A stretch of 64,000 nucleotides of DNA from Rotaria sp. Silwood1 (Eukaryota > Rotifera > Eurotatoria > Philodinida > Philodinidae). The stretch lies in contig CAJNOP010000029.1 in NCBI GenBank assembly GCA_905250075.1, positions 745,414 through 809,413 of the forward strand, in the 5' to 3' direction. Position 1 is the first letter of the stretch. Every line of letters begins with the position of its first letter. Made by a program: the position numbers and the translations under genes. Of this stretch, positions 34,706 to 49,108 are shown in pieces. The notes beneath the pieces were generated by a model that had not been told where the DNA came from, did not search any database, and saw only the letters and a program-made list of their open reading frames with translations.

Positions 34706-37700
34706 TCAATCACTAGACTTTGGTGTAATTGGTATTAAAAAATTCTTTAAAGTTGGTTCAACTTCACGTGAAATAAATTCAAAAACCTTGAAAAGAAAAA
34801 ATTAAGAGTGAAAGCTAACAAAAGAAAATAATTTTTACTTGTTCAGGTGCTCGACCGATGAATGTTTTAGCATCGAGAAGAACATCAAGTTTATTAACAA
34901 TCGGTGCAAAATATGAATCATTTTTCACGCGTTCAACAAGATCATTATCTAAGCCGTCCATTTTAACACGTTCAGCTGCTTTTTGAGATAAAGTACGAAT
35001 TCTTTCATGACATTCTTGTCGATTGCCACCAGCAGAAACCTAAATAAATTAAATATTCTCACGATCAAATTTGAATATAATTACCATAGCCATGATAATA
35101 TTTTCAGTAGCCATAAATGGTAATTCTTGTTTAATATGCTTGTCAATAACCTAATTAAAATAAAAACTAATAACACAATAAACTTTTGTCATTTTTTTAC
35201 TTTCGGATAAACAACAAGGCCTTCAGAAATATTTTGTAACGTAAATAAAATAATATCAGCAGTCAGAAAAGCTTCAGGAATGCAAATACGTCTAAATAAT
35301 ACAAAGTTTTTTTTTTAAACAAAAAATCCTCATAAATATTTCGTTTATGTTTTTGTTTTATACTTATTAGCACTATCGTCTAATGTTCGTTCCATCCATT
35401 GAACTGAATGTGTTCCAAGTGGGTCATTAATTAATGTCATCAAATGTCGTGCAAGTGAACAGCATCGTTCACATCTCATTGGATTACGTTTATAAGGCAT
35501 TGCACTCGATCCTAATATGAATAAAAAGAAAGAGAAAAATCTAATTTCATTTTTTTTAAATTTGTCAATTTATACCAATTTGTTCTATTTCAAATGGTTC
35601 TTCAATTTCTTTTAAGCTAGCTAATAAACGTATATCAGTACACATCTAAATATTAATTCAATCGATTTTTAGATAAGTAAAAAAAAAAAAAAATATCGAT
35701 CAAAACAAAACCTTATGAATCGAAGCACCAAAACTAGCAAGTACACTGACTACTTCGATATCAAGTTTACGTGTATAAGTCTGACCACAAATAATAAATA
35801 CTCTAAAATAAATAGAATAACAAAATCGATTCATTGTTATATTTTCTTTTGTCAATTGTTATTGATTGCGACAATTGTTAAACACTTCCTGTTTGCTCTT
35901 AACATGCTTGTTTAATGGCATTCAAAAAAAAAATGTAAATACAACATCTTCTTTCATCGATCTAACGCATACTTCCTCTACACTTAATTATTAAAAGAAG
36001 ATTTTTGTCTTTAAATTACAAACTTCACAAAAAACTATTTCGTATATAACATATTATTTCTAATAGTAATTTTTAATTTTCTGATGTATTTCTTTGTATA
36101 CTTTGTAGTTTATACTAATGCGAGAATTTTTTGTTCTTATTCGTTCCTTTACTTTTAGTAAATGAATCTGCATAATAATTTATATCGAATCTGGAAAGCT
36201 TTTGGTTAGAGATTAAGGTCTACCTGCCTGTTGAAAACTATAGTTTTGGTCAAAAAGTTCCGATTTGACGTAATTGCATAACTGTTCAATTTCTAAGACG
36301 TTCTATCAAGTTTATTATATTTTTTCATAGGCTATTTTCTATATTGTTTTATGAAGAAAGAAGTTTTAATTTTTAGGTCAAACTTTGTTTTCACGTTTTT
36401 CTCGAAGTAGATTTTTTTCTTTTCTTGTATCAACAACTTCTTAGCTATTTTACATTCTAGAAAGCTCAGAAAGGCTTTAAATTGAATAGAAAATTATGTT
36501 CTACAATTCAAGAGAACTGAAAATTTTTCTTTCTCAACTGACTTTATGAAAAAAAAATGAATGATTTTTAAGACCTTAGCTACATTTTAAAGCCAATTCG
36601 AAAGCTACATCATTATGTTTCGATGAGATATTCATCTCTCTTATGCAACATATGTTAGATTTATAGGAATGACGAACGAAACTCTTTTTTTGTTTTGCTA
36701 AATTCTTTTATACACAAACCAGAAAGATACATTTTTTAACAAATATATATTTACTTTGAAAAGCCAGCCATTTCTGTAACCATACGATCAAGTTCTTCAA
36801 CCTATGATGATATATGAAAAAAATATATTCTTTTTTTTTTTTTGTAGGTTTATTTACTTTAGAATGATCACCATTGAATAACTGAAGAAATGATGCTTGA
36901 GTACCGGTTGTTCCTTTAACACCACGAAATTTTAATTGTCTTTTCATGCGATCGAAATTTTTTAAATCCATTAATAAATCTTGGATCCAGATACATGCTC
37001 TTTTACCAACAGTTGTCAGCTGCGCTGGTCTGAAAAACAAGAAGAATTTATTTATTATTTATTTCTCTTAATTAACAAAAGATAAACTCGGACAAAATAA
37101 CATATTTCTTTTTATTATTGTTTTGGTACCTTCTTTGTTCGATATCTAATCGAGCTAATTCTTGACCTTTAGTATTCAATAAATATATTTCCTTGAGAGA
37201 ACGACAGACTGCTGTCTATGTCAAGAACCTTAATGTAAACAAAGTCATTGACCTAAATCACGAACAAGTAAATATTAAACGAATTTACTTCTTTTTTTTG
37301 TATTTCAAGGTTATGCAAATAAATCTCAAGAGTAAAAACTATTTTAATCTCCGTCTTCAAGCTGTTATCGAGTTTTACAAATATTACTTGTTTTTTTCTT
37401 AACTTACAAAGAAATCAGAATACCGTGCTCTAAATTTTCATGCCGACAGCGTTTTAAAATATAATACATACTGCATATGTGTATAACCAAGTGTTGGTAA
37501 TGAAGCATATTCTTGTGCAAATTGAGTTAAACGTTGAATACATCGTACAAGCTAAATAAAACAAATTATAATAAACATTATATTTGATAATAGTTTGATG
37601 TTTTACTTTAATGATAAGTATATCAAATGCATCTTTCATCACGATTAAATCCTATATTAGAATAGAAACATAGAAAAAAAATATTTTATAAGATCAGAAA

Positions 37701-38317
37701 AAAAAAGAAACAAATTCATACAGCATTATCACCAACATAAGCTGATGTTGCACCGAGATGAATAATTGGTGAAGCTTTTGGACAACAACGTGAAAATGTA
37801 TTAATATGTGCCATAACATCATGTCGTCGACGCCGTTCTTCAGCTTCAGCAACATCAAAATCAATATTTGTTAAATTTCTTTCCATTTCATCTAATTGTT
37901 CATCTGTAATATCCAAACCAAGTTGCTAATTAAAACAAAAATCAAAGATCAGACAAATAGATAAATAGTTTTTCTTTTCAAGAATCATACTTGTTGACAT
38001 TTGGCTAACCAAAACCAAAGACGTCGCCAAGTAGAAAACTTTTTGATTTCACTAAAATTATAACTCATTTCAGCAGATGCATACCGAGAATTTAATGGTG
38101 AACGATATTTTTCACGATCTTCGAGAGATACAGTAAATGATGATGCTGATGATTGATCTTTCATACTAGGTCCATTCAATATAGGCGGATTGCGTTTTAT
38201 TTTTGTTAATTGTTGTTGTTCAGTATATAAAGATACTTGTGATGCATGGTTTGAATCGGATGTAATCGAACTTTTTTGGCTCCCATCTGTCGTTGTTGTT
38301 GTTGTTGTATCCGACAT
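34706..38317 (-). CDS. ADSL: Adenylosuccinate lyase
   Basis: Cytosolic enzyme of purine synthesis; it splits succinyl-AICAR and adenylosuccinate, releasing fumarate. Thirteen exons: 37991-38317, 37722-37925, 37607-37651, 37472-37551, 36858-37029, 36755-36801, 35712-35802, 35576-35645, 35364-35511, 35201-35291, 35085-35150, 34839-35039, 34706-34786, totalling 1623 nt, 540 residues. This is about 60 more than usual, from a Thr/Ser-rich N-terminal extension ([14 protein letters not shown]). Key motifs: [43 protein letters not shown] (catalytic His), [29 protein letters not shown] and the fumarase-superfamily signature [12 protein letters not shown] with the catalytic Ser. Ends [15 protein letters not shown] directly precedes the ATG (38318-38319), a possible trans-splice acceptor. 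Intron 4 (442 nt) and intron 6 (952 nt) are long. Confidence 0.95.
35803..36754. other. 0.95-kb ADSL intron 6
   Basis: It joins GFSK to [12 protein letters not shown]. The part from about 36180 to 36690 is less AT-rich and looks inserted, but I cannot define inverted ends. No frame is recognised. Confidence 0.45.
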
Positions 38318-39607
38318 CTAAAAATAGATGAAATGTTCTCAGCATTATCGAACCAATACAAAAATTAGTTAGAATAATTTTTCATTCCTTTATTGATATA
38401 TATATTAAATATAATAATGAATTAATTATGAAAAAAATAAATAGATAATAAATATTATTTGGATCATTGGTAGATGTATGTTATTTATATATTTGCGCGG
38501 TAGTCGCTTACACATGAGAAAAGCACTTACAGATAGAAGAAATATGGCGAGTTTTCTTTCAATCGACATGCATTTTCCCCATTGCACTTCTGTCCTGCCC
38601 CTAGTGCTGCAAAAAAAGAACAGAACGAACCTCATAATAAAATAAATAGCAATAGAAGAAGTCCAAGAGAATCGATGTTTTTTTTCTATTCTTTTCTTCA
38701 TTTTTTTTTATGCGTCCTCTGTTTCTGATGTAGTAGTATCAGAATCTTTGTAAACAGACTCTTTCGTGACGTCGTCAATGTTTGACAAGTATATAGACAT
38801 ATATGTTTGCTCGCGTGCATTGAATTCAACAATAAATTAATTTATTGTTTTATTCTCAATCTTTCAGTGCTAACTACTTTTCCGCTATTTCCATTCTCTT
38901 CTGTTTTTTTTGTTTTTCATTCTGATTTCAAGTACTGTCTAGATGAAAAAACATAAGAAACAGTAGCGAATCTGAAAAGAGTACTTGAATACAATGGAAA
39001 AGAAAAACAAAAAAAAACTTTCAAAAAAAAAAACGAACTTGTGCTCTTTTCTTTTCTACAAATACAAAAAAATATGATCATAATCATTGACAACAGCTGT
39101 CCGGAAGAGCAAAAATGATAAAAAATATTATTTGCATAGGATATAAATTAGTATTTGTATAGTAAGAAAAAAAAAACAAGAAGAAAATTCTATTAAAATA
39201 TGAAACTAGTGTTATCAAGTATTATATATCAATTGTTGAGAAAGTAAATCGATAATAGATTGGTTATGATTAATATTCATATGGGAATAAAACAGATTGT
39301 GCATTTTTCTTTTATAATTTATTCAATAAATATTCAAGTTTTTTTATGTAGTAAAAAAAACAATATGTTATTATAATTTGATATTTTTTTAATAGTGAAT
39401 CATTCGTTTATGATGACCTATGCTTTAAATAGACAGAACAAAAAGAAAAACAATTTTATATTTAAATAGAATAATACAAATAAATGCTAACATGATAGAA
39501 CGAGTCATCTATAATTATTATGGAATAGCAATTATATTAGAAAAGGACAAGTAAACATATGGTGCATATAAGACTGATAAAACATCAGATATTAACTGGA
39601 ATAATCG
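38318..39607. other. Intergenic region upstream of ADSL
   Basis: Divergent from the plus-strand gene at 39608, so it should hold both promoters. Poly-A and poly-T runs near 38700-39180. No gene is seen. The minus-strand frame at 38426-38701 is low complexity and not supported. Confidence 0.45.
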
Positions 39608-40174
39608 ATGCTAGCATTCTTCACTGTTTTCGAATATTTATCAAATGTTCGTCGTTTATTAAATCGATTTCATACTTTTTACAGTTCATCAACATCTTCA
39701 ACAGAAACATCACTACCACCATCAACAACAACAACAAAACGATTTGATGAACAAGTCTCAATAGATCGTATTTCTACATCCAATGAACAACAACATGATA
39801 TTCTTCTTGGACCTGTTGTTAATAATATTCTATCAGATAATCGTTTAAATTATTTTGATAAAAAATTTCGTGAAGATCTTCAAAATGAAGATTATTTTGC
39901 TCGTGAACTTGATGCATGTTTACTTGAAATGCGTGATATTGAACGTGATTTATTAAATTTAAAACAACGACAATGTTATTTTTATGAACAATATTTAGAT
40001 TTTATTGATAAAAAGAATGAACTTATCGATCAATTTATTGAATATTATGATGAATATATATTAGATAATTCTGATCAATCATCATCTTCAACATCAAAAC
40101 ATTTACGACGACAATCAATTAAATATGAATTTAATATACCTGTATCAAATCGTTTTGATTTATTAAAATCATAA
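39608..40174 (+). CDS. Unrecognised coiled-coil protein, possibly mitochondrial
   Basis: A single-exon frame of 188 residues. The N-terminus MLAFFTVFEYLSNVRRLLNR has spaced Arg, hydrophobic and no acidic residues after the first turn, so it could target mitochondria. A Ser/Thr linker (SSSTSSTETSLPPSTTTT) leads to a helical, coiled-coil-prone region from about residue 80 to 145 (ELDACLLEMRDIERDLLNLK). The tail is Ser-rich and basic (SSSSTSKHLRRQS). Codon use fits the neighbours, and AATAAA copies follow within 20 nt of the stop. I do not recognise the family. Confidence 0.6.
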   Translation: MLAFFTVFEYLSNVRRLLNRFHTFYSSSTSSTETSLPPSTTTTKRFDEQVSIDRISTSNEQQHDILLGPVVNNILSDNRLNYFDKKFREDLQNEDYFARELDACLLEMRDIERDLLNLKQRQCYFYEQYLDFIDKKNELIDQFIEYYDEYILDNSDQSSSSTSKHLRRQSIKYEFNIPVSNRFDLLKS

Positions 40175-42353
40175 TATATAAAAACTTTCAAATAAATAAA
40201 TAAATAAAAAATTATTCACTTTTATCTATTATATAATTTTGTTGTGGGTAAATTAATTTTAATATTCTGAGAACTATAATAACTTACCGAATATATTGTT
40301 TTTATATCTAAAAATAAATAATATAAAAACAAATCTATTGTTTTTTTTTGAATATCATATTTCAATAATTGAATAACATTTCCCGCTTGTATTTGAACAA
40401 TAAATTTTTGATGTAGTATCTATAGTTTACTGTAAATAATTGACTACTAGATTGCAATGAACTGTTATTACGCTAAATTTATAATCATTTCATCTTTTTT
40501 TTAAATAGATATTTAAACTTTAGAAACTAAAAGAAAAATAACGATGTATTTGTCTATATCCTTTGTTTTATGTTATATGTTCTAACTTTATATGAAGTTA
40601 ATGTGTCGACAATGTCACGCACGATTTTATTATTAATTATGAGAAACTAAAAAGAATCTTTTCAAATGAAAAAAAATACTTTTAACTTCATCAGGAAACA
40701 GGATGAAGCATAGGTGAGTGGAATAAAATTCTGATGAGTTTCAAACCTTGAAATTCAATTACCTATCATTGAAATATCTATATTCATAGTGACAAGAAAT
40801 TCTTATATTATGAGTTCAATATGTTGTCTGATAAGTATTAAGAATAACTTAGGATTATAAATAAGTTTAAAATTCAAAAGTTAGAAAAAAAAAACAAATG
40901 ATTCTTTTAGTAGAAAATCAATTGTTATATTTAAATTATTAAAAAGAAAAAGGTAAGATAAGATTAAGTATAATAGATCGATAGGATATCATTTTTTAAT
41001 AGGATAACTTTTTTGAACAAACATTAACGAGTACTTAACATGACTCATACATCTACTATTTTAAACTATAGTGTATCTTTATAGTGTCATTATCGGACAT
41101 GTGATCTCGTTGTTCTATAAAATATGACAAATTAGGTTTGGTACACATTAAACAAATTAAAATTGGATTAAACAATGTGGATTTATGTTTCTATGTAGCA
41201 ACACCAATCAAATTGATTAATCTAGTTTTAATCTATTTAGTGTTCACAACACAAGGTCTTTGATTGAGCGTAAACATGATTATCTATTGGGATCGAACGC
41301 TTCCATGTCTTATGAACGAATCTGAAATATTTACACAGATGGCGTTGCTTTACATAACAGTTTCTGTTTTAAAGATCGATCAAACATATATGTACTTCCG
41401 GGTTCTATTACTTGGACATTAGCGGAGAAAAGTTCTCAAGAGAGGCAAAGATCTTCCAGTAACGCTTCTGTAGAAAGAGCTCAAATCAGTTTTTAAATGA
41501 AGTTCAATGGTTAGTAGTTGAAGCTCGAAGTTTTTCGGATGTCAAATCACTTTTCAACTGAGACGATGTTTATTTGATAAGTCATGAAAAAAAAAGTCTA
41601 GAACGATTTGATTTTTCAGATCTTCGTTCTCAATATATCGAAATTTTACTAGGATACTTATGGTTTTCCTCAAATCATTTGGAAAACAAATCTTCGACTG
41701 CAAACGTTGCACGAACAAAGCTCTTAATGAGACTAGATAATTGTGCAAGTTGCAACGTTTCTAGTATCTCTTATCATGAAATATCTCATATTCGAAATTA
41801 TCTTAAGTGTAAAAGCACATGATGTTCATATATTTACATCTTCACAATGGAAATATTAAAAACAAGACGGATAAATCAATCTAATTGAGAGGTTTGTTGA
41901 TGCAAAGTTCGAAGTCGAAACTCGAAAATAGTGTTTCAACGTGGTCTAAGAGGGACTACCACTTTTTGTTGAAAAAATTCAGCGAAATTGTGATGCTTGC
42001 AAAATCAAATCATTCTAGATTCTTCTTATACTCACCAAATGAACATTGTCTTGATGGAAAAGTGATTGAACACTTGAAAAGGTTACTTCATGAGCTCTCC
42101 TCTTTCTTTAGTTACGCCAGTTGAACTTTGATATGTTAAAATGCATTATTTAGTTGAAAGAGCGATAAATTTATTTTCACATTAACGAGAAAAGACTTTC
42201 ACTTCAACAGAAGCTTTTTAGTGAGCAAAAAAAAATAAGGCATTCTCTTTCCCGAGTTCTTATTTTTTCTTTTTTTGCTTTTTAAAGATTGACTGCACAT
42301 TAAAAAAAAAAGGCTTGAAATGTAAACAAAATCACAAAACAGTGATAACAATT
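40175..42353. other. 2.2-kb intergenic region
   Basis: The first kilobase is AT-rich 3' flank. From about 41270 to 42130 base composition is more even and open frames overlap on both strands (for example 41574-41822 and 41885-42124, plus), none recognisable. It is probably a decayed mobile element without ends that I can define. Confidence 0.4.
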
Positions 42354-45300
42354 TTATTTCGATAACAAATACAGTGCAAGTTGTTCTGTATCATTAATAG
42401 TTTTAGTAGTATCTTCATTGATAAATTCTGTTAGTGATCGTTGTTTTTTCTTTTTCTTCTTAGGTTCAACAGGTGATAAGCTTCGTTTTCTAAATAAATA
42501 AATTAAATAAACAAAAAAGTATAGAAATTGTTTGTTTTTTATTGAAGTGTTACAAACCTTTCTAATCTTTCTTGTTCGTCAGTTCCATTAGAAGGAGGTT
42601 CTTCTTCTTCTCTTTCTTCCTCTCGTTCTTCCACTTCTTCTTCTTCTTCTTCTTCTTTTTGTTTCAGACGTCTAGCTTCTCGAGCTGCTCGACGAGCTTC
42701 TTTCTCTTTCATACGTCGTTCCTTAAAAAGAGATAATATTAATTAAGGCTATCTTCTAGACCAAATATAAATATTAACCTTATGTTTTTGTTTGACTAAT
42801 GCACGATAAGCTTCTTTATCTGTTTTATCGATTTGTTGAAGACGAGTTTTAGCTTCTTCTATATTATATATTGGTGATTGATCTTCTTCATCAGAATGAA
42901 CAATTGGCTAATTTATGAAAATAATAATTAGATTATTGAATTTAATGTAAAACTATAATAATAAAAAGAAAAAATACTTACGTTGCCTTCATCATCATAT
43001 TCAATACGTTTATTAATGAGAAGATTTTTTTTGCGTAATTTTTTAGCTAATTTAGTTTTAGTTAATTTCTTTTCTTTTTCTGATGGTTCAGGTAAATTAA
43101 CAGTTTCTTGTTCAAGTATATCAGACGTTCTTTTAACTGTAAACCAGTTATCATCATCATCATCATTGTCATCATCTTTATTTTCTTCTGAATTATTTTC
43201 AATATTATTTTTATGTTCAATAGATGCTTTAATATCTGTATCTACTGATTGTTCTTGTTTTTGTCCTTTTTTCACAAAACGAACTTTTGGAGCAATTTCA
43301 AGACCCAATGAACTATCATATAAATTAAAAAAGAAAACATTTAAATAATGAATGGCATATTATAAATTTAAACTGTTTATATTTTGATTTTATCAAAACA
43401 TGGCGCTTGAAATTCTTCACAAAATCATATATGATTAAAATGGAAAATTGTTATAGATATATTAGAAAACAAGATGAAAAATAAAGGTAGACTGAAGAAA
43501 ATGTATTATGATTCATTGCAAAGAATCAAACTACGGATAACAAATGATCCAACATATTTGACTTTATCAATTTAGCAAACCGTTCCTTATCGTACACATA
43601 CAGTTCGAAGAAAAGTGAATATTTGGAAGGTGAAACGGATGTCAACAAGAAAGCTGCCTGTTGAAACACAGCGCGTGTCAATACTATATCATTTTGAGCC
43701 AACGAGTTCAGCATCCTGAGGTCCTTAATTTCCGGCCGGAAGATCTCTGAATTTTTTCCGGGCCAACTTTCCGTTCTGTCTGGCAGGAAACAGTCGTAAA
43801 GCATCAGAAAAAAATCCGAGACTGGAATTATTGATCTTGATCTTAACCGAGTAAAGTCTGGCACCGAATTCCAGTTTTTCAACTACAAACAGCCTGTATT
43901 TCTTGAGTTGGGATGAAAATCTTGACTATTTTCCATAATAGAAGGTCATCGACTCAACCACGAGCGTTCTACACAACAAGAACGAACTAACATTACCTCA
44001 ATGAAAAACATGGTACATGTCATTCTTCTGCATTCATATCGAAGAATCCTTAGTATCTGATTTCAATTCGTTAGATTATAGTTTATGGAATGAATTTAAG
44101 TCACTCAACAACAACAAAAGAAACATTAATAGATGAAATAAAATATTCTATCAAAAAAAAAAAAAAACGATTTTAAAATTTTGCACTAGATTTTCTTGTA
44201 TGATTACGTTTAATCAAAAAAAAAGAAATGGAAGAAACTAAATTTGTTGTAAGACTTAATGCAGACGTTCAAACACTATCTTTTGATAATTGTTGTAATC
44301 AAATGAAGAATAGAGCAGAAATATTACAAATACAAACAGTCTCATTTATTCTGTACCACCGATTAGCTAAAATATCTTACCTTGCAAACGTATCTATATC
44401 AATTGATTGCACATCAAAGACTTTTCGATTGCCCATTAGAATAAGTGAACGAAGATAAGAAGTAAAGGCCTTTGAATTTTGAAACAAAAAGTTACGATTT
44501 TTTTTTTTTATTACAATGAGAATTTCTTTACTCGTTTTGCTTCTTCTTTGAGTTCTTGAAATTGTGCACAAAGTGCTTGAAGTTTTGGTGTTAAATCATG
44601 AATATAATTCGGATTAACTCTACAATCATTAAAAACAAAACACCATATTAAATCTTATATGAACATTTCTTTTTTTTTTTATTCTATATACTCGATTTTT
44701 TTTATAGGAACTTTTTTATCTTCTAATTGTTTAATCATTCCTTGTTCTTCACGACTTGTTAAAATTAATAAAGCTTCTCCACCTTGTTGAAACCTATTTC
44801 AAGATAAAAATATTCGAAGCGTTTATTTATATTTATTAAAAAATTCTTTCTTTTACCGTGCAGTTCGTCCAACTCGATGAATATATGTATTTGCATCAGG
44901 TGGACAATCAAATTGAACAACCCAATTAATAGCCGGAAAATCTATAAATACATATTAATAATAATTAAAAATTTATAAATTTATTTACCTAAGCCTCTTG
45001 CAGCAATATCTGTTGCAAATAAACATGCATATTGTTTTCGACAAAATTGATCATATATTGACATTCGTTTGATTTGACCCATTGTACCATAGAGAGCAAG
45101 TACTGGTAAACCTGGACGAAGTTTACATACAACATTATAGATAAATTTAACCTAGAAATGAATTAAATAGGGAAAAATTTAGATATAAAATTCAAAGATT
45201 TTGAAGTTTTAGTTGAAGAAACGATATTTTGAGATTCAATTGTCCTTGGAAAGTGATGTTTAGAAGAAGAAAACTGACAATTTTAGAACAAAGTTTATTG

Positions 45301-48300
45301 TTGTAAATATCCAATGCTCGAGAAAATCTTAATATTAGAATCCTTTGAGACAGTTATGAACTCCGAAAAACTTGCAAACAATGATCTGAATCTATGAAAT
45401 TCATTTATCAAAACTTATTATAATATTTTAGTATTTAAATCAATAAACAAAAAAAAAGTATTGTGAGATGCCTTTAAAATTGTTCATTATTATTTTCTGT
45501 ATCAGTTAATTCAATTCGAACACCTTGTCTAATTTAATTAGTATATTTTACACAACAATCAATGCATGCATAAGGACAATAGTCTATTTAAACTGCAATT
45601 ATTTCTCAATTTAATCTTTTTTTCTCACGCTTTGTAAATATTCGAATATTTAATTTGATAAATAACCAATTATTAATTTTATCTGCATCCAAATATTTTC
45701 ATTGATCGATACTATGTTTTATAAACAAAACAGTGGAATATGAACATCTTCAATTCATTATAAAAGCTATTTTGTGAAATAAGTTCTTTTAGTATGAACA
45801 TTTGTAAAAGTATTTTTTTTTCAGTTTACAATTATATAATTGAATTTAATTACAGTAGTCACAAAAATTCCTGCTGTCAGATGAAAAATATCTAGACTTT
45901 AATTCTTTAGCTTTATAATTTGACCACAAATAGAGTATATTGAACTCTGATTATAAGATCTAATTGATCAACCTTCATGTGAAGAAGTTAAAAGATCAAC
46001 ATAGATTTTTTCTTCAGATGAGAACATTTCGACATAGACAATCAATCTCATCACGTTTGATTTCTCATTCATTAGTTTAGCATTACTGTTATAATCAATA
46101 AAATTCTATGTCAATTTGCCTGATCTATAAGGTATCCTTTGAATAAATTCCATATGAGAGTTGATGAAAATCGTTAAAAAATGACCGATATTTTCGACTG
46201 ATTTTAACTATTTGTTTTGAAAATTTTACGATCACAGTCATCAATGAAGAAGAAATCTATACTGCGACCATTCCAGAGAATCAAGGCTTCTTGGTACCTC
46301 AAGATTATGGCAAATTGAAATATTCTTTCTTTCACACAATTTTCAACAAAAATTCTTTGCCTCAAGATCTATTGGCTTCGAATTACTTCTTACGATTAAG
46401 ATTTATGACTACTGTAGTTAAATAACTAACATATAATTAGCTAATAACTCTCTAATCACATCGAGTCCAAAAAACTTGTTCTGTTAAAACTGATTTGCTC
46501 ATGTATCAGAACATGATTTTTATTTTGCTATTATATCGAGACTTTCATCATAGAGCTCTGATTTATTAGATAAAACATTAAATATGTACCTGTTTACAAC
46601 TTTGAATAAAAATAATCATTTTTGATTTGAGATGATTTTTAATAAATGACCATATTAAGCTAATTTTTTGTGGTACTTCACAAACAATATAACTCTGAAA
46701 AAAAAACAAAAGATTATTCTATTTATTTGAAATACTTTTAATTTTACTTGTGTAAGATTTGTTGGTGTACTTGTATTAGCTTTTTCATGAACAGAAATAT
46801 AAACTGGTTTTTCTAAACTAACTAATGCTAATTCACGAATTGATCTATAATCAATGAGAATATATATATATTGATGTCATATTTATAATTTATTTACTTT
46901 GTTTGTGTAGCAGAAAATAGTAATGTTTGCCGTTGACTAGGTAAATTAGATACAATTGAACGCATTGTTTCAGCAAAACCCATATCTAATGTACGATCTG
47001 CTTCATCAATAACTATTGCAAAGAATTTCTTTTTTTAATGAGTTAAATCAAAAGAATTCATTCTTACTAAGCATTTTTAAATTTTCACATGAAAAATTCC
47101 ATGTTTCATCAAAATGTTGTAATAATCGACCGGGTGTACAAACAACAATATTTGTTCGATTAATACGTTCTTGTTCACCTTTTAAATCCTTTTAAAATTC
47201 AATACACAATAAAAAAAGTTTATTTTGATTAAGAAAAATAAAAGACTCCTACTTTTCCACCAATAATCAATCCAGCAGAAAAATCATGAAATTGACCAAT
47301 TTTTTTTAATACTTCAAATGTTTGATATGCAAGTTCACGTGTCGGTGATATAATTAAAATACCAAGACCATCATTAATTGTCCATCGTGCTCGATAGAGA
47401 CATTCAAGAACCTATATTATAATTTATTTTACATGAGAGATTATTCATATATATTCTGTGATCGTATATCAACACTTGTCACGATCTATTTGAGTTCAAA
47501 TTTCTACCCCTACACAATATGTATTTTTCGATTAGTAAACGAACATGTAACTTTCTTGCTTACAGATAATTATATATCACTTAAATAAAAAGTCACTTTC
47601 AAGAACACAAAGCATTTCTCAACGAGAAACATCTGAGGGGAACTTTTAGTTAGAAAATACGTTGTATCATACACTATCTGATGTAGTCTCACTCGCTGAT
47701 TCTGAATATACCATTGATTTTTAATAGAAATATTTTGTAGTCTGAATAAAAAAAGAAGTTTAGTAGTATAGAATATTCTGACACAGCTTGAGAAGTTTTG
47801 GATTAGGTCCATGGAAGTGCGCGTTTGTTGTACTAAGCTTAGTTATCTGGACAATCAGTTTAGAAAAAAATTTTATGTTTTTCTCAGAAACACAAATTCA
47901 AATTAAAAGTTTTGTCATCGATACTAGATGATTTGTAGATGTAGAATATTTACTGGACGTGTTTATCAGGTGATTTGAAATAGTGAAAATTTGATTTCTT
48001 TCATCAATGCTAGTGTCTCCAGGCTAATGTTTTGAATTTCCATAGTTTCACTCACCTTAAAACTCGTTACAAAAATTTTGATACCATTAGAGTCTGGACT
48101 CAAACTTATGTCCTACACAGGTAAGACTTTTCTCAATTGAGTTCAGATCGGAACTAATCGATAGTCTTTAGATATTTTCATAATCATAGTACGGTTTTCA
48201 AACTTTTATTTTAAATAAAAAGTATCAGAATTCACATATGGTATCTTTTTATTTCTAAAATTCAATCGATTTCGCCAAGTAGACGTTTGACTATTGCTGA

Positions 48301-49028
48301 TAAGACTCAGTATTGGTGTTAAATGTTAAATATGATGACCTATTTGATAATTTATTTTTTCCTTCATGTATTCAATTACTTCACCATTCGGATCTTCATA
48401 ATTTCTCGATGAATTTTCATATAAAAACGAATTCTTTTAGTAAAACAATATCATTTTCTACTCTTATAATCTGTAATAATTTCATACCGGGACCGTATCG
48501 GATGCTGAATATCTGATCGGGTTATAAAACAATAATGCACACTGTATTCTATACTTCAATACTCCTTTTTAAATCGTTTTTTACAAAAACAAAAATAACA
48601 TAACATACTGGAATAAGAAATGCAAGAGTTTTTCCTGAGCCGGTCATTGCTGCTCCAAGTATATCATGACCTTGTAATGCAACTCCAATTGCTTCACGTT
48701 GAATGTCAGTTGGATTTGTGAAACCAGATTTTGCTAGACCTAAAATATATTTAAACTAATAAAAAAAGATTAAATATATTTATTAATTTTTTTAACCATC
48801 AAGAGTTTTTTGACTTAACGGAAAATCATTAAAAGTTTGAATAGATCCAGGATCAATCTAAATAAATAATTCTCTATGCAAAAAAAAAACAAACAAATTT
48901 ATAAAAGTATCTATAATATATACTTGATTATATAGTTGTGTAAGTTGTTGAATTTCTTTATCGATTTTTTTCCATTGTGGAATACGTGCTGAATAATTTT
49001 TTATTTTTATTTTTTGATTTGTAGGCAT
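42354..49028 (-). CDS. DDX10: DEAD-box RNA helicase DDX10/Dbp4
   Basis: Nucleolar ATP-dependent RNA helicase of small-subunit ribosome biogenesis. Seventeen exons: 48924-49028, 48797-48857, 48609-48739, 47253-47411, 47068-47188, 46898-47012, 46748-46844, 46590-46694, 44989-45151, 44857-44941, 44692-44793, 44532-44619, 44381-44469, 42982-43312, 42779-42907, 42558-42721, 42354-42489; 2181 nt, 726 residues (yeast Dbp4 770). Motifs in order: Q-motif region [83 protein letters not shown]. The typical DDX10 block [14 protein letters not shown] follows. The tail is acidic and basic coiled coil ([14 protein letters not shown]) ending [11 protein letters not shown], as in the family. TTTTTCAG abuts the ATG, only 80 nt after the F-box gene C stop. 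Introns 3, 8 and 13 exceed 1 kb. Confidence 0.95.
43313..44380. other. 1.07-kb DDX10 intron 13 with a GC-richer insert
   Basis: Between about 43530 and 43900 the sequence is less AT-rich, with a CCGGCCGGAA motif and an open minus-strand frame of 118 codons (43526-43882) that I do not recognise. It resembles in composition the core of the element at 8584-9115. Possible mobile-element remnant. Confidence 0.35.
45152..46589. other. 1.4-kb DDX10 intron 8
   Basis: It joins SCKQ to [12 protein letters not shown]-rich, with no element ends or frame seen. Confidence 0.5.
47412..48608. other. 1.2-kb DDX10 intron 3
   Basis: It joins AFLIP to [10 protein letters not shown]. No element ends or recognisable frame are seen. 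Confidence 0.5.
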
Positions 49029-49108
49029 CTGAAAAATTATATAAATGATAAAATCATTAACAACAACAAAAAAAAAATTCTCCTAGAATTATAATAGAAA
49101 CAAAACAA

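Noticed and set aside
42983-43348. 121-codon plus-strand frame rich in Ser
   Set aside because: It is the exact antisense of DDX10 exon 14, whose acidic and Lys-rich codons avoid stops on the other strand.
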